Assembly: GCA_001510135.1 (NCBI GenBank)
Contig: LFER01000065.1
Span: 1 to 44,324, forward strand
DNA from: Alphaproteobacteria bacterium casp-alpha6
GTDB lineage: Bacteria; Pseudomonadota; Alphaproteobacteria; Rhodobacterales; Rhodobacteraceae
DNA: 44,324 nt
Direction: 5' to 3'
Below are positions 6,282 through 15,298 of this stretch, one piece after another. Every line of letters begins with the position of its first letter. The first letter of the stretch is position 1. Made by a program: the position numbers and the translations under genes. A model generated the notes under the pieces. That model had not been told where the DNA came from and ran no database searches. It was given only the letters and a program-made list of their open reading frames with translations.

Positions 6282-7586
6282 TTATTCTATCGCGCCAGTG
6301 AGCAAATCCAAAAGCACAGACGCTTTTGTTTCCGTCAGCGCATTCACCGCCTCCAAGATTGATTGCGCCCGTGTTGTCCCCAAAGCGGGGTCCGCGAGGC
6401 TGTGATATTTATCCATCAGCTCCTGAGCGCTTGGCGGGTGGGTTGCGTCCCATTTCGGTTCCATCCATTCCCCGAAAAAGACCTGATCATCATTGAGTGT
6501 TATGGTCACTTTGGCCAATCGTCTGGCTGGGAAGTCTCTGTTTGCGGCGTCATTTTCCCGCATTGTCAGGCAGTGTGAAAGGCGCAGTATCTCAGGATCG
6601 TTTAATCCGTCATCCGAGACATCTGCCGCCCTGACATCTCCTCTCGCCAAGGCCACTGCGACAGGAAAGGATGTTGAATATTGTGCTTCTTCGGTCGTTC
6701 TGGGAGAGTTGGTGGCAAGCCTGACGGCTTCATGAAAGGTGTCTACTTCGATCCTTTGGACCTCATTTGCGCGAAAACCATGCTGCTGCATCAAGCTGCG
6801 GGCGCCCTCAATCGGGGCCTGCGCCCACCGGCAGACGGGGTAGGGTTTGTAATATTGCTCGCTCATGTACCACCGCTCCCCAAGATCTGCCCAATAGCTG
6901 TCGGCTTCTTCGATGGTGATGGCGGGGGCACCTGTAAATCCCTTTCTCGCGAGCTTGGCGGCAGCGACCCCTGTCATGGCGCCCCAGCCCGACCCGTCTT
7001 TGAGCATAGTGGGATGATCAATGCAGCGCATCATCTGGCTCCGCGGGCCGTGATATTCAGCGATGCCAAGCGCATGACGGGTTTCTTCAGGTGAAAGACG
7101 CATCAGGCGTGCACAGGCGGAGGCCGCCGTAACGGCCCCCCAGCTTCCGGATGTGTGATAATCAGGCACTGTGGCGTGCTGCGCGACCGAAGCGCGCGCA
7201 CCGAATTCATACCCCATTAAAAGCGCTTCGAGAAACTCAGTACCCGTAAGGTCATTTTCCAAAGCCATTGCAAAAATTGCAGGAAATAGCGGACACCCGA
7301 TGTGCCCCTTGGCTGGGTTAAACCCATCATGCCCGTCCAGACTGTCAATGGTCATCCCCGCGGCAAGAGCCACGCCCTGCGCGCTTGAGCAGCGATTGTC
7401 AAACATCATCGGAAGAGGGCCGCCAAATTCCTCAGCACTGTGATCGCGGATAATGGCAGAGAGTCTGGTTTGTGTCGCCGCAGCCGCGATACCCAAAAGA
7501 TCCAGCAGGCTGAGAAAACATCTTTCGACCGCATAATCTGGCGCATCAGAAAGACGAAACTCGTGGATAAAGTCCAGTGCAGGCAT
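6282..7586 (-). CDS. MmgE/PrpD family protein (2-methylcitrate dehydratase / cis-aconitate decarboxylase superfamily)
   Basis: A 434-residue cytoplasmic protein of the MmgE/PrpD family, whose members dehydrate 2-methylcitrate or decarboxylate cis-aconitate. Family features are the N-terminal helical segment with LDLLGIAAAA, the motif SLDGHDGFNPAKGHIGCP with the conserved Asp-Gly-His-Asp and His-x-Gly-type positions, and the later LMGYEFGAR and KDGSGWGAMTG blocks. AAGGAAA lies about 9 bases upstream of the ATG. No other methylcitrate-cycle gene (prpB, prpC) is nearby, so propionate breakdown is not supported by context. The real substrate is unknown. It is divergent from the DegT-family gene at 7667 and may share its regulation. 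Confidence 0.85.
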   Translation of the reverse strand: MPALDFIHEFRLSDAPDYAVERCFLSLLDLLGIAAAATQTRLSAIIRDHSAEEFGGPLPMMFDNRCSSAQGVALAAGMTIDSLDGHDGFNPAKGHIGCPLFPAIFAMALENDLTGTEFLEALLMGYEFGARASVAQHATVPDYHTSGSWGAVTAASACARLMRLSPEETRHALGIAEYHGPRSQMMRCIDHPTMLKDGSGWGAMTGVAAAKLARKGFTGAPAITIEEADSYWADLGERWYMSEQYYKPYPVCRWAQAPIEGARSLMQQHGFRANEVQRIEVDTFHEAVRLATNSPRTTEEAQYSTSFPVAVALARGDVRAADVSDDGLNDPEILRLSHCLTMRENDAANRDFPARRLAKVTITLNDDQVFFGEWMEPKWDATHPPSAQELMDKYHSLADPALGTTRAQSILEAVNALTETKASVLLDLLTGAIE

Positions 7587-7666
7587 GGGCGTGTTTCCTT
7601 TTTGATTTTAATTTCGATTTGAAAATCCTGCGATGCCGGTCATTCTGCGACTAATCTGCGCCGCAA

Positions 7667-8911
7667 ATGTTCTTTTCCCCCATTGACCCGCCCGTTTCTC
7701 TGCCCCATGAAAGGTTTATGGCAGAACGGTTTAATGGCAGCTTTACGCAGCAAGAAGCAATTTCAGAGGAAGCAATCGAAGCGGCAGTGCGGATACTGCG
7801 CTCCGGTCGTCTTCATCGCTACAACGTGGCGGATGGAGAGGTGGGTGAAACTGCCTTGCTCGAAGTGGAGTTCGCCCAGAAAGTCGGCGCAAAATACTGC
7901 CTTGCTGTGGCCTCGGGGGGCTATGCGCTTGCCACAGCCTTGCGCGCGCTCGGAGTGAGGGCAGGCGACAAAGTTCTGACAAATGCGTTTACCCTTGCAC
8001 CGGTACCTGGATCGATTGCGGCCGTCGGGGCGGAACCGATCTATGTGGACGTTACCGAAGATCTCGTCATTGATTTGGAGGATCTGGAAGCTAAGGCTGA
8101 TCAATCCCGCTTTTTGATGCTGAGTCATATGCGCGGTCATATCTGCGATATGGATGCCTTGATGGCGATTTGTCAGTCCCGTAACATTACGGTCGTCGAA
8201 GACTGCGCCCATACAATGGGGGCCAAATGGGGGGAGCGCTGGTCAGGGCGTTTTGGCACGGTTGGCTGTTATTCGACCCAAACATACAAACATATAAATT
8301 CTGGCGAAGGCGGGCTTTTGGTCACTGATGATCCTGAGGTCATGGCCAGAGCCGTGATGCTATCCGGCTCATACATGCTTTATGAGCGACACATCGCCTC
8401 TCCGGCACCTGAGGTATTTTCCAAAATCCGGCTTGAAACGCCCAACATGTCGGGGCGGATGGATCATCTGCGCGCGGCGATCCTGCGCCCGCAATTAGAT
8501 CAGCTGGATGTGCAGTGTCGGGCTTGGAACGCGCGCTATAGCGCGATTGAGGCGGGGATCAGCGGCACACCGGGGCTGACCACGATCAAGCGCGAGGCGC
8601 GTGAGCATTTTGTTGGGTCTTCCATCCAATTTCTGCTGAAAAACTGGTCGAGCGGGGCGGTCAGAGAGGTTGTTTCCCGCTGTGCAGCACGCGGTGTGGA
8701 GTTGAAATGGTTTGGTGCGTCCGATCCTGTTGGGTTTACCTCAACCTACAAAAGCTGGACCTATGCCCCCCATCCTACATTGCCCAAAAGTGATGCAGTG
8801 CTGGCTGGTCTTATAGATATGCGTATCCCGCTGACCTTTAGTCTCGAAGATTGTGCGACAATCGCTGGGATCATTCGCGCAGAAGTCGGCGCTGTATTCC
8901 AAAACCTTTGA
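7667..8911 (+). CDS. DegT/DnrJ/EryC1/StrS family PLP-dependent aminotransferase-like enzyme
   Basis: A 414-residue fold-type I PLP enzyme of the DegT/DnrJ/EryC1 family, which aminates keto-sugars or related carbonyl compounds. The PLP lysine is visible in QTYKHINSGEGGL, the phosphate-binding region in CLAVASGGYALATALRALG, and the cofactor-ring Asp in VVEDCAHTMGAKWG. The first ATG (7667) gives the longest form but has no clear Shine-Dalgarno. An in-frame ATG at 7718, after AAAGG, would give a protein 17 residues shorter. I kept the longer form because the extra segment is proline-rich and of coding character. No nucleotide-sugar or polysaccharide genes are adjacent, which is unusual for this family. 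The divergent neighbour is an MmgE/PrpD protein. The substrate cannot be assigned. Confidence 0.87.
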   Translation: MFFSPIDPPVSLPHERFMAERFNGSFTQQEAISEEAIEAAVRILRSGRLHRYNVADGEVGETALLEVEFAQKVGAKYCLAVASGGYALATALRALGVRAGDKVLTNAFTLAPVPGSIAAVGAEPIYVDVTEDLVIDLEDLEAKADQSRFLMLSHMRGHICDMDALMAICQSRNITVVEDCAHTMGAKWGERWSGRFGTVGCYSTQTYKHINSGEGGLLVTDDPEVMARAVMLSGSYMLYERHIASPAPEVFSKIRLETPNMSGRMDHLRAAILRPQLDQLDVQCRAWNARYSAIEAGISGTPGLTTIKREAREHFVGSSIQFLLKNWSSGAVREVVSRCAARGVELKWFGASDPVGFTSTYKSWTYAPHPTLPKSDAVLAGLIDMRIPLTFSLEDCATIAGIIRAEVGAVFQNL

Positions 8912-8929
8912 CCTCTGGACTGAATTTGC

Positions 8930-8980
8930 TTGACCGAAGGCGGTTTTTGACGCATTTAATGAACGAATGTTCAATAAAAG
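8930..8980 (+). promoter_or_regulatory. Palindromic operator candidate and promoter region of the leucine-catabolism operon
   Basis: An inverted repeat TGAAC-N4-GTTCA is centred between 8960 and 8973. It extends outward to 10-base arms (TTTAATGAAC and GTTCAATAAA) with one mismatch. TTGACC at 8930-8935 and TTGACG at 8947-8952 are -35 candidates whose -10 region would lie within or beside the palindrome. It ends 17 bases before the ATG of ivd, just ahead of the AGGGGA Shine-Dalgarno. The size and symmetry fit a TetR-type dimeric repressor site, such as those controlling branched-chain amino acid or fatty acid degradation genes. The identity of the regulator is inference. Confidence 0.45.
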
Positions 8981-8990
8981 GGGACGCAGC

Positions 8991-10154
8991 ATGTTTTTAG
9001 CCTCAATGTCGTTTGATTTGGGCGAAGATGTCAGTGCGCTTCAGGAAAGCGTACATCGCTGGGCCCAGGAGCAGGTAAAACCGATTGCTGCCGATATTGA
9101 CCGATCCAACGAATTTCCGGCCCATTTGTGGCGGGAAATGGGGGATCTTGGCCTTTTGGGTGTGACCGTGCCCGAGGAATACGGCGGGACGAACATGAGC
9201 TATCTCGCCCATACTGTCGCTGTCGAAGAAGTGGCGCGCGCCAGTGCCTCTGTCAGCCTGTCCTATGGGGCGCATTCAAACCTCTGTGTCAATCAGATCA
9301 AATTGAACGGAACAGAGATGCAGAAGCGGACTTACCTGCCGAAACTCTGTTCAGGCGAACATGTGGGCGCACTTGCCATGTCCGAGCCCAGTGCCGGATC
9401 CGACGCGGTGTCCATGAAACTCAGTGCCGAAAAGCGCAATGGATACTACCGCTTGAATGGGAATAAATATTGGATCACCAACGGACCGGATGCCGATACA
9501 TTGGTGGTCTATGCCAAGACTGACCCGAATGGCGGATCAAAAGGGATCACGGCCTTTATTGTGGAAAAAACGATGAAGGGATTCTCCACATCGCCACATT
9601 TTGACAAATTGGGCATGCGCGGATCCAACACGGCAGAGCTGATTTTTGAAGATGTCGAAGTCCCTTTTGAAAATGTTTTGGGCGAAGAGGGCAAAGGTGT
9701 GCGCGTTCTGATGTCAGGCTTGGATTATGAGCGTGTCGTGCTTTCGGGTCTTGGCTGCGGGATCATGGCTGCCTGTATGGATGAAATCATGCCCTACATG
9801 GTCGAGCGCAAGCAATTTGGACAAAGTATCGGGGATTTCCAACTGATGCAGGGCAAAATTGCCGATATCTATACTGCGATGAATTCCTCGCGTGCCTATG
9901 TCTATGAAGTTGCCAAAGCCTGTGATCGCGGCAGTGTCACTCGCCAGGATGCGGCGGCTTGCGTTCTTTATGCCTCAGAACAGGCAATGAAAGTGGCTCA
10001 TCAGGCGGTTCAGGCCATGGGGGGTGCTGGGTTTTTGGCGGATGCGCCGGTGGCACGCATTTTTCGCGATGCAAAATTAATGGAAATCGGGGCGGGAACC
10101 TCAGAAATTCGCAGGATGCTTGCAGGGCGCGAATTGATGGCTGCCATGCGCTAA
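8991..10154 (+). CDS. ivd: Isovaleryl-CoA dehydrogenase
   Basis: The 387-residue FAD-dependent acyl-CoA dehydrogenase oxidises isovaleryl-CoA to 3-methylcrotonyl-CoA in leucine breakdown and passes electrons to ETF. Seen: the N-terminal helical domain, the FAD motif LAMSEPSAGSDAVSMKL, YWITNGPDADTLVVYAK, the helix QFGQSIGDFQLMQGK and the C-terminal AGTSEIRRMLAGREL. The catalytic base is Glu247 in GLDYERVVLSG, the position used by isovaleryl-CoA dehydrogenases rather than by short- or medium-chain enzymes. The start at ATG 8991 has AGGGGA 7 bases ahead; the in-frame ATG at 8967 lies inside the palindrome and is unlikely. It leads an operon with mccB and mccA, the next steps of the pathway. Confidence 0.95.
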   Translation: MFLASMSFDLGEDVSALQESVHRWAQEQVKPIAADIDRSNEFPAHLWREMGDLGLLGVTVPEEYGGTNMSYLAHTVAVEEVARASASVSLSYGAHSNLCVNQIKLNGTEMQKRTYLPKLCSGEHVGALAMSEPSAGSDAVSMKLSAEKRNGYYRLNGNKYWITNGPDADTLVVYAKTDPNGGSKGITAFIVEKTMKGFSTSPHFDKLGMRGSNTAELIFEDVEVPFENVLGEEGKGVRVLMSGLDYERVVLSGLGCGIMAACMDEIMPYMVERKQFGQSIGDFQLMQGKIADIYTAMNSSRAYVYEVAKACDRGSVTRQDAAACVLYASEQAMKVAHQAVQAMGGAGFLADAPVARIFRDAKLMEIGAGTSEIRRMLAGRELMAAMR

Positions 10155-10207
10155 GTAGGTGATCGCGACAGGGGGCGGCCTGTGGCGTGATGAGAAAGGT
10201 CAAGGTA

Positions 10208-10540
10208 ATGACACAGATACCATCCGCCTGGATTATCCTTGGCATCTTGTTGCTTGGTTTTTCTGTGGTGGTGTTTCGACTTGGCATCAAAGCGGGATCC
10301 CTTAGCGAAACGGATATTATCACCTATTACAGCACCCAGTATCTGGAAAATGAAACTGCCGAAGGCCGTGAAGGCTCGTTGAGCGATTGTTACGCGCTGG
10401 GCGGCCAAGGTTTTTTTGAGCGCCTTGAAGTGATCTGCGAGCCCGCCAACGCCGCGCCTTATCGGTTTGTGGTGGGCTATTGGGGGCAGCTTTTGTCCAT
10501 GCAGAGAATGTTTGCCCGACAAACGATGCCCAACGCCTAA
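10208..10540 (+). CDS. Small single-pass membrane protein between ivd and mccB
   Basis: A 110-residue protein with one hydrophobic helix at about residues 7-27 ([16 protein letters not shown]) followed by a soluble domain with two cysteines (SDCYALGG and EVICEP). They are likely paired if the domain is in the periplasm, as an uncleaved signal anchor would place it. GAAAGG precedes the ATG at 10208; GTG 10187 and ATG 10190 are alternative starts without a good ribosome site. It lies 53 bases after ivd and 14 before mccB, so it is co-transcribed with leucine-catabolism genes. I do not recognise the family. The link to the pathway is by position only. Confidence 0.7.
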   Translation: MTQIPSAWIILGILLLGFSVVVFRLGIKAGSLSETDIITYYSTQYLENETAEGREGSLSDCYALGGQGFFERLEVICEPANAAPYRFVVGYWGQLLSMQRMFARQTMPNA

Positions 10541-10554
10541 AGAGGAAACTATCC

Positions 10555-12159
10555 ATGAAGCTAAGTTCGAATATCAATTCAGCCTCAGAGGAGTTTGCCG
10601 CAAACCGTGAATTGCATCTTGCCGCGCTTTCTGCCGTGAAAGATGCTGCTGCACTGGCGGCCCAAGGCGGGGGGGAAAGAGCCCGCGAACGCCACACGGC
10701 AAGGGGTAAAATGTTGCCAAGAGATCGGGTGGCCAACCTACTTGATTTTGGCAGCCCGTTTCTAGAGATTGGTGCAACCGCAGCACACGGAATGTACGAT
10801 GGTGCCGCCCCTGGCGCAGGGGCGATTGCCGGCATTGGTCTGATCGAGGGGCAGCAATGTATGGTGTTTTGCAACGACGCCACGGTAAAGGGTGGAACCT
10901 ATTATCCAATGACCGCCAAAAAACACATGCGCGCGCAGGAAATCGCCGCAGAATGCCGGTTGCCCTGCATCTATCTGGTCGACAGCGGGGGGGGCAACCT
11001 CCCGCAACAGGCAGAGGTTTTTGCCGATCGCGATCATTTTGGGCGTATTTTTTATAATCAAGCCAATATGTCCGCCCGTGGTATTCCTCAAATCGCTGTC
11101 GTGATGGGGTCTTGCACGGCTGGTGGTGCCTATGTTCCCGCGATGTCGGATGTGACAATAATTGTCAAAGAACAGGGGACCATCTTTCTTGCTGGCCCTC
11201 CGCTTCTTAAGGCCGCTACCGGAGAGATTGTTGACGCTGAAACCTTGGGTGGGGCGGATGTGCACACACGCATTTCTGGCGTGGCCGATTATCTGGCAGA
11301 GGACGACAGCCACGCATTGGCACTGGCTCGGCGGGCAGTTGCAAACCTCAATACAGAACAGATAACCAATGTTTCATGGCAGGCTGAAGAAGATCCGCTT
11401 TATGATGCTGAGGACATTCTCGGGATTGTACCGACGGACCTGCGTAAACCCTATGACATTCGAGAACTTCTGGCGCGGATCCTTGACGGATCCCGCTTTG
11501 ACGAATTCAAGGCACGTTTTGGCGAAACTTTGGTCACCGGCTTTGGGCATGTACGGGGATGTCCGGTAGGGATAATTGCGAATAACGGCGTTCTATTTAG
11601 CGAGTCTTCACAAAAAGGGGCACATTTCATAGAGCTTTGCAGCCAGCGTAAAATCCCTCTTGTGTTTTTGCAAAATATCACCGGATTCATGGTGGGGCAG
11701 AAATACGAAAACGAAGGGATCGCCCGCCATGGGGCGAAAATGGTGACGGCTGTCGCTACAACTGCGGTGCCCAAAATCACCATGATCGTCGGCGGAAGCT
11801 ATGGCGCCGGTAACTACGGAATGGCAGGGCGCGCCTACCAGCCGCGTTTCCTTTGGACTTGGCCCAACAGCCGGATTGCCGTGATGGGGGGCGCGCAGGC
11901 AGCGGGGGTTCTGGCTACGGTCAAACGCGAAGGCATTGAACGCGGGGGTGGAACTTGGAGCCAAGAAGAAGAAGAGGCGTTTAAAAAACCGACGCTTGAT
12001 GCCTTTGAGGAACAATCGCATCCGCTTTATGCCAGCGCGCGGCTTTGGGATGATGGGATCATTGATCCGCGAAAAACGCGGGACGTTCTTTATCTTTCGT
12101 TGCGCGCAGCACTGAACGCCCCGATTGCGGACACACGCTTTGGCGTCTTCCGAATGTGA
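10555..12159 (+). CDS. mccB: 3-methylcrotonyl-CoA carboxylase, carboxyltransferase (beta) subunit
   Basis: The beta subunit moves the carboxyl group from biotin to 3-methylcrotonyl-CoA, giving 3-methylglutaconyl-CoA in leucine breakdown. The 534-residue length matches MccB. Carboxyltransferase features are [16 protein letters not shown] near residue 45, the oxyanion-hole stretches [13 protein letters not shown] and [16 protein letters not shown], and in the C-terminal half [15 protein letters not shown] and [16 protein letters not shown]. The start at ATG 10555 follows AGAGGAAAC; an upstream in-frame ATG (10480) overlaps the previous gene and would add 25 unrelated residues. It is followed 39 bases later by the biotin subunit. 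Propionyl-CoA carboxylase beta is excluded by the close MccB-type sequence and by the ivd context. Confidence 0.95.
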   Translation: MKLSSNINSASEEFAANRELHLAALSAVKDAAALAAQGGGERARERHTARGKMLPRDRVANLLDFGSPFLEIGATAAHGMYDGAAPGAGAIAGIGLIEGQQCMVFCNDATVKGGTYYPMTAKKHMRAQEIAAECRLPCIYLVDSGGGNLPQQAEVFADRDHFGRIFYNQANMSARGIPQIAVVMGSCTAGGAYVPAMSDVTIIVKEQGTIFLAGPPLLKAATGEIVDAETLGGADVHTRISGVADYLAEDDSHALALARRAVANLNTEQITNVSWQAEEDPLYDAEDILGIVPTDLRKPYDIRELLARILDGSRFDEFKARFGETLVTGFGHVRGCPVGIIANNGVLFSESSQKGAHFIELCSQRKIPLVFLQNITGFMVGQKYENEGIARHGAKMVTAVATTAVPKITMIVGGSYGAGNYGMAGRAYQPRFLWTWPNSRIAVMGGAQAAGVLATVKREGIERGGGTWSQEEEEAFKKPTLDAFEEQSHPLYASARLWDDGIIDPRKTRDVLYLSLRAALNAPIADTRFGVFRM

Positions 12160-12198
12160 TTTTCATTCTACGTTAGGTCAGAAAGAAAAGGTATTGAA

Positions 12199-14142
12199 AT
12201 GTTTTCAAAAATCCTGATTGCAAATCGCGGTGAAATTGCTGTCCGCATCGCGCGCAGTGCGCGGAATATGGGCATTCAAACGGTCGCGGTTTACTCGGAA
12301 GCTGATAAAGATGCGCTGCATGTCTCTGCGGCGGATGAAGCATATCATATCGGGGGTGCCACCCCTTTGGAAAGCTACTTGAACGGGGGACGCATCATTG
12401 ACGTCGCGCTGCAAAGTGGTGCTCAGGCAATTCATCCGGGCTACGGGTTTCTGTCCGAAAATCCCGATTTCGCGGAAAGTTTGGAAAAAGCTGGACTTAC
12501 CTTTATCGGCCCTTCAGCCGGGGCAATGCGGTCCATGGGTTTAAAAGATGCCGCTAAGGCGCTGATGGAAAGAGCAAATGTTCCTGTAGTGCCAGGGTAT
12601 CACGGTGCCAGTCAAGATTTCGATCTCCTCCGGTCACAGGCTGAAGCTATAGGATATCCGCTGCTGATCAAAGCGGTTGCAGGAGGAGGTGGCAAGGGCA
12701 TGCGCCTCGTCGAGCGGGCTCAGGATTTCGAAGAAGCCCTGCGGTCTGCGCGTTCAGAGGCACAAAATGCCTTTGGAAACCCTGACGTTTTGCTCGAAAA
12801 ATATATCAGCGCGCCGCGTCATATTGAAATTCAGGTCTTTGGTGATGGGCAAAAGGCGGTTCATCTTTTTGAACGGGATTGTTCGCTGCAGCGCCGATAT
12901 CAAAAAGTAATCGAAGAGGCGCCCGCACCGGGAATGACAAGCACTCTGCGAAGCGCCATGGGTGCTGCCGCTGTCCGCGCCGCAGAAGCCATCGGATACA
13001 AAGGGGCAGGCACTGTCGAATTTATTGTCGACGGATCCAAGGGGCTTAGGGACGATGGGTTTTGGTTTATGGAAATGAACACCCGCCTTCAGGTCGAACA
13101 TCCTGTTACTGAGGCAATCACGGGTATTGACCTTGTGGAATGGCAATTGCGCGTTGCCGCCGGCGAACCGCTTCCTTTGGCGCAAGAGGACATTCGTTTT
13201 GATGGCCACGCGATTGAAGCGCGTATTTATGCAGAGGATGCTTCCAAAGGGTTCCTGCCCGTAACGGGTCGCCTGGATCATGTCCGTTTCTGTGATCAAA
13301 GCCGCAATGATAGCGCGGTGCGTGCGGGTGATGTCATAAGCCCCTTCTATGATCCGATGATCGCCAAAGTGATCGTGCATGGACGAGACCGTAAAGAGGC
13401 GCTCGCCAGATTGAGCAACAGTTTGCGTCAAACGGAATTGGCAGGGTCAAAAACCAATCTTGAATTTCTGATTTCTCTGGCGGAACATCCTGATTTTCAC
13501 GCGATGACGGTGGATACGAAATGGATTGACCGCAAAGTTGATGAGTTGACAAAGACGGCTGAACCGTCGGCTTCCGTTCTTCTTGCCGCTGCTTTGGCCG
13601 TCGTTGGGGACCAAGCTGCAAAAAGTGCATTTTCAGGGTTCAATCTTTGGTCTTCATTGTCACAGACCATTACTTTGATCCATGCTGACATAACATTCAC
13701 GTTGGCACTGAATTTTGGACCAAATTCCCTCACAATTCAACATGAGGGCCAGTCTTTCGCAGCGCATTTCAAAGATCTGCGGTGGTGGTATTCAACGCAA
13801 CGTCTTCCGCATTCAGTATGTATGAAAAATACTGTCTGGGTGTTTGAAAAGGGCGGCGTCGTATTTGAGACAATCGATCCGCTTGACCGCAGTGGAAGCG
13901 ACTTTGCCGATATGAATGTTATCCGCGCCCCTATGCCAGGCCTTGTGAACTTTGTCGGCGTCGCAAAAGGGGATATTTTGGAAAAAGGTGACAGAATACT
14001 GGGGCTTGAAGCCATGAAAATGGAACATATGCTTACAGCGCCTCAAAATTGTGTGGTTGATGAGGTTCTGGTGCGCGTCAAAGATCAAGTTGAAGCTGCT
14101 GCAGTGCTCGTAAAGCTTTCTGGACTTCAAGAGTCGGGGTGA
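12199..14142 (+). CDS. mccA: 3-methylcrotonyl-CoA carboxylase, biotin carboxylase/biotin carrier (alpha) subunit
   Basis: The alpha subunit carboxylates its own biotin with ATP and bicarbonate. Domains in the 647 residues: biotin carboxylase N-terminal domain (KILIANRGEIAVRIARSAR), ATP-grasp with the glycine loop AVAGGGGKGMRLV and the EMNTRLQVEHPVTE active-site segment, the carboxylase C-terminal domain, a linker domain, and the biotinyl carrier domain with EAMKMEH. Lys607 is the biotin attachment site, and BirA at 31326 is the likely enzyme that loads it. The enzyme completes a functional pair with mccB. Genes for the next steps (methylglutaconyl-CoA hydratase, HMG-CoA lyase) are not in the window; nuoA follows after 266 bases. 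Confidence 0.95.
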   Translation: MFSKILIANRGEIAVRIARSARNMGIQTVAVYSEADKDALHVSAADEAYHIGGATPLESYLNGGRIIDVALQSGAQAIHPGYGFLSENPDFAESLEKAGLTFIGPSAGAMRSMGLKDAAKALMERANVPVVPGYHGASQDFDLLRSQAEAIGYPLLIKAVAGGGGKGMRLVERAQDFEEALRSARSEAQNAFGNPDVLLEKYISAPRHIEIQVFGDGQKAVHLFERDCSLQRRYQKVIEEAPAPGMTSTLRSAMGAAAVRAAEAIGYKGAGTVEFIVDGSKGLRDDGFWFMEMNTRLQVEHPVTEAITGIDLVEWQLRVAAGEPLPLAQEDIRFDGHAIEARIYAEDASKGFLPVTGRLDHVRFCDQSRNDSAVRAGDVISPFYDPMIAKVIVHGRDRKEALARLSNSLRQTELAGSKTNLEFLISLAEHPDFHAMTVDTKWIDRKVDELTKTAEPSASVLLAAALAVVGDQAAKSAFSGFNLWSSLSQTITLIHADITFTLALNFGPNSLTIQHEGQSFAAHFKDLRWWYSTQRLPHSVCMKNTVWVFEKGGVVFETIDPLDRSGSDFADMNVIRAPMPGLVNFVGVAKGDILEKGDRILGLEAMKMEHMLTAPQNCVVDEVLVRVKDQVEAAAVLVKLSGLQESG

Positions 14143-14331
14143 AGGTCCGGTGTTCTGGCCGTTTGAAATAGCGGGTTCCTTGACCGTTTGGTTCTCACCA
14201 AGTTTACAGGGGGCAATGCTGGGTTGTTTCATGGATTGAAATACGTTTTCTGCGCGAGCTTCTCTGATTATGAGATAAAAATGAAAGCTTAACTGTGACC
14301 TTTGGCAGCAGATTTATTTGTTGCAACCTTG

Positions 14332-14360
14332 TTGACGCTGGGCGGTACCAAGAGTAAACG
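14332..14360 (+). promoter_or_regulatory. Candidate promoter of the nuo operon
   Basis: TTGACG (14332-14337) and TAAACG (14355-14360) are separated by 17 bases, about 50 bases upstream of the GTG start of nuoA. The -35 box is good and the -10 box is modest. It is the best sigma-70-like pair I could see in the 266-base gap 14143-14408. No clear terminator for mccA was seen in that gap. Confidence 0.35.
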
Positions 14361-14408
14361 GACCCAAGCCAACTACCGCGCACTCGCGCGTCTTGAAAGG
14401 AGCCTTCT

Positions 14409-14774
14409 GTGGAAGAGATGCTAAGGGAGTACCTCCCTATATTGATCTTTTTAGCCCTCGCCATTGGTCTCGGACTTGTTTTGATGCTTTCAGCTGTGAT
14501 TTTGGCTGTACGAAATCCGGATCCGGAAAAAATATCTGCATATGAATGTGGTTTTAATGCCTTTGATGACGCGCGAATGAAATTCGATGTGCGGTTTTAT
14601 CTGGTATCGATACTCTTCATCATCTTTGACCTTGAGATTGCGTTTCTGTTCCCTTGGGCTGTTGCGTTCAAAGATTTGAGCGATGTTGGATTTTGGTCGA
14701 TGATCTTTTTCCTTATCGTTCTGACCGTTGGATTTGCATATGAATGGAAAAAGGGAGCGCTGGAATGGGCGTGA
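14409..14774 (+). CDS. nuoA: NADH-quinone oxidoreductase subunit A
   Basis: A 121-residue membrane subunit of complex I. Three transmembrane helices are visible (residues about 10-35, 62-85, 93-112). The conserved loop between helices 1 and 2, which lies near the quinone channel, contains the NuoA signature YECGFNAF with the hallmark cysteine. The start is GTG with AAAGGAG 6 bases ahead (14396-14402), which decides it. It is first of the 14-subunit operon; its stop overlaps the start region of nuoB. Confidence 0.96.
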   Translation: MEEMLREYLPILIFLALAIGLGLVLMLSAVILAVRNPDPEKISAYECGFNAFDDARMKFDVRFYLVSILFIIFDLEIAFLFPWAVAFKDLSDVGFWSMIFFLIVLTVGFAYEWKKGALEWA

Positions 14775-15298
14775 TGACAGGCACCCACACCGCTGGCGCT
14801 GACAAAGAAGTCGGCGTTCAGGCGATCAACAAAGAGTTGCAGGACAAAGGCTTTCTTGTAACCTCCACTGAAGACATAATTAACTGGGCGCGGACCGGAA
14901 GCCTTCACTGGATGACCTTTGGTTTGGCGTGTTGTGCCGTAGAAATGATGCATACCGCTATGCCGCGCTATGATCTGGAGCGGTTTGGAACGGCACCGCG
15001 CGCGTCACCACGCCAGTCTGACCTTATGATTGTTGCAGGAACATTGACCAACAAAATGGCCCCTGCGCTGCGCAAGGTTTATGATCAAATGCCGGAGCCC
15101 AGGTATGTGATCTCTATGGGGTCCTGTGCAAATGGGGGAGGGTACTATCACTACAGCTACTCCGTCGTGCGCGGCTGTGACCGGATCGTTCCGGTGGATG
15201 TCTATGTGCCCGGCTGCCCTCCGACCGCAGAGGCGTTGCTTTATGGAATCTTGGCGCTGCAGAGGAAGATTCGCCGTACGGGGACGATCACACGATGA
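14765..15298 (+). CDS. nuoB: NADH-quinone oxidoreductase subunit B
   Basis: A 177-residue peripheral-arm subunit that carries the last cluster N2 and donates electrons to quinone. The cluster ligands are seen as the tandem cysteines in [10 protein letters not shown], the cysteine in [10 protein letters not shown] and that in [12 protein letters not shown]. The start at ATG 14765 overlaps the nuoA stop and has GGGAG 7 bases ahead. ATG 14774 is in frame and also possible; it would give the MTG start seen in relatives. Very strongly conserved and typical in length. Confidence 0.96.
   Translation: MGVMTGTHTAGADKEVGVQAINKELQDKGFLVTSTEDIINWARTGSLHWMTFGLACCAVEMMHTAMPRYDLERFGTAPRASPRQSDLMIVAGTLTNKMAPALRKVYDQMPEPRYVISMGSCANGGGYYHYSYSVVRGCDRIVPVDVYVPGCPPTAEALLYGILALQRKIRRTGTITR

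Noticed and set aside
8933-8948. Short hairpin followed by T-run after the DegT-family gene as a terminator
   Set aside because: The stem is only 4 bp (ACCG/CGGT), too short to trust, and it overlaps a -35 candidate of ivd.
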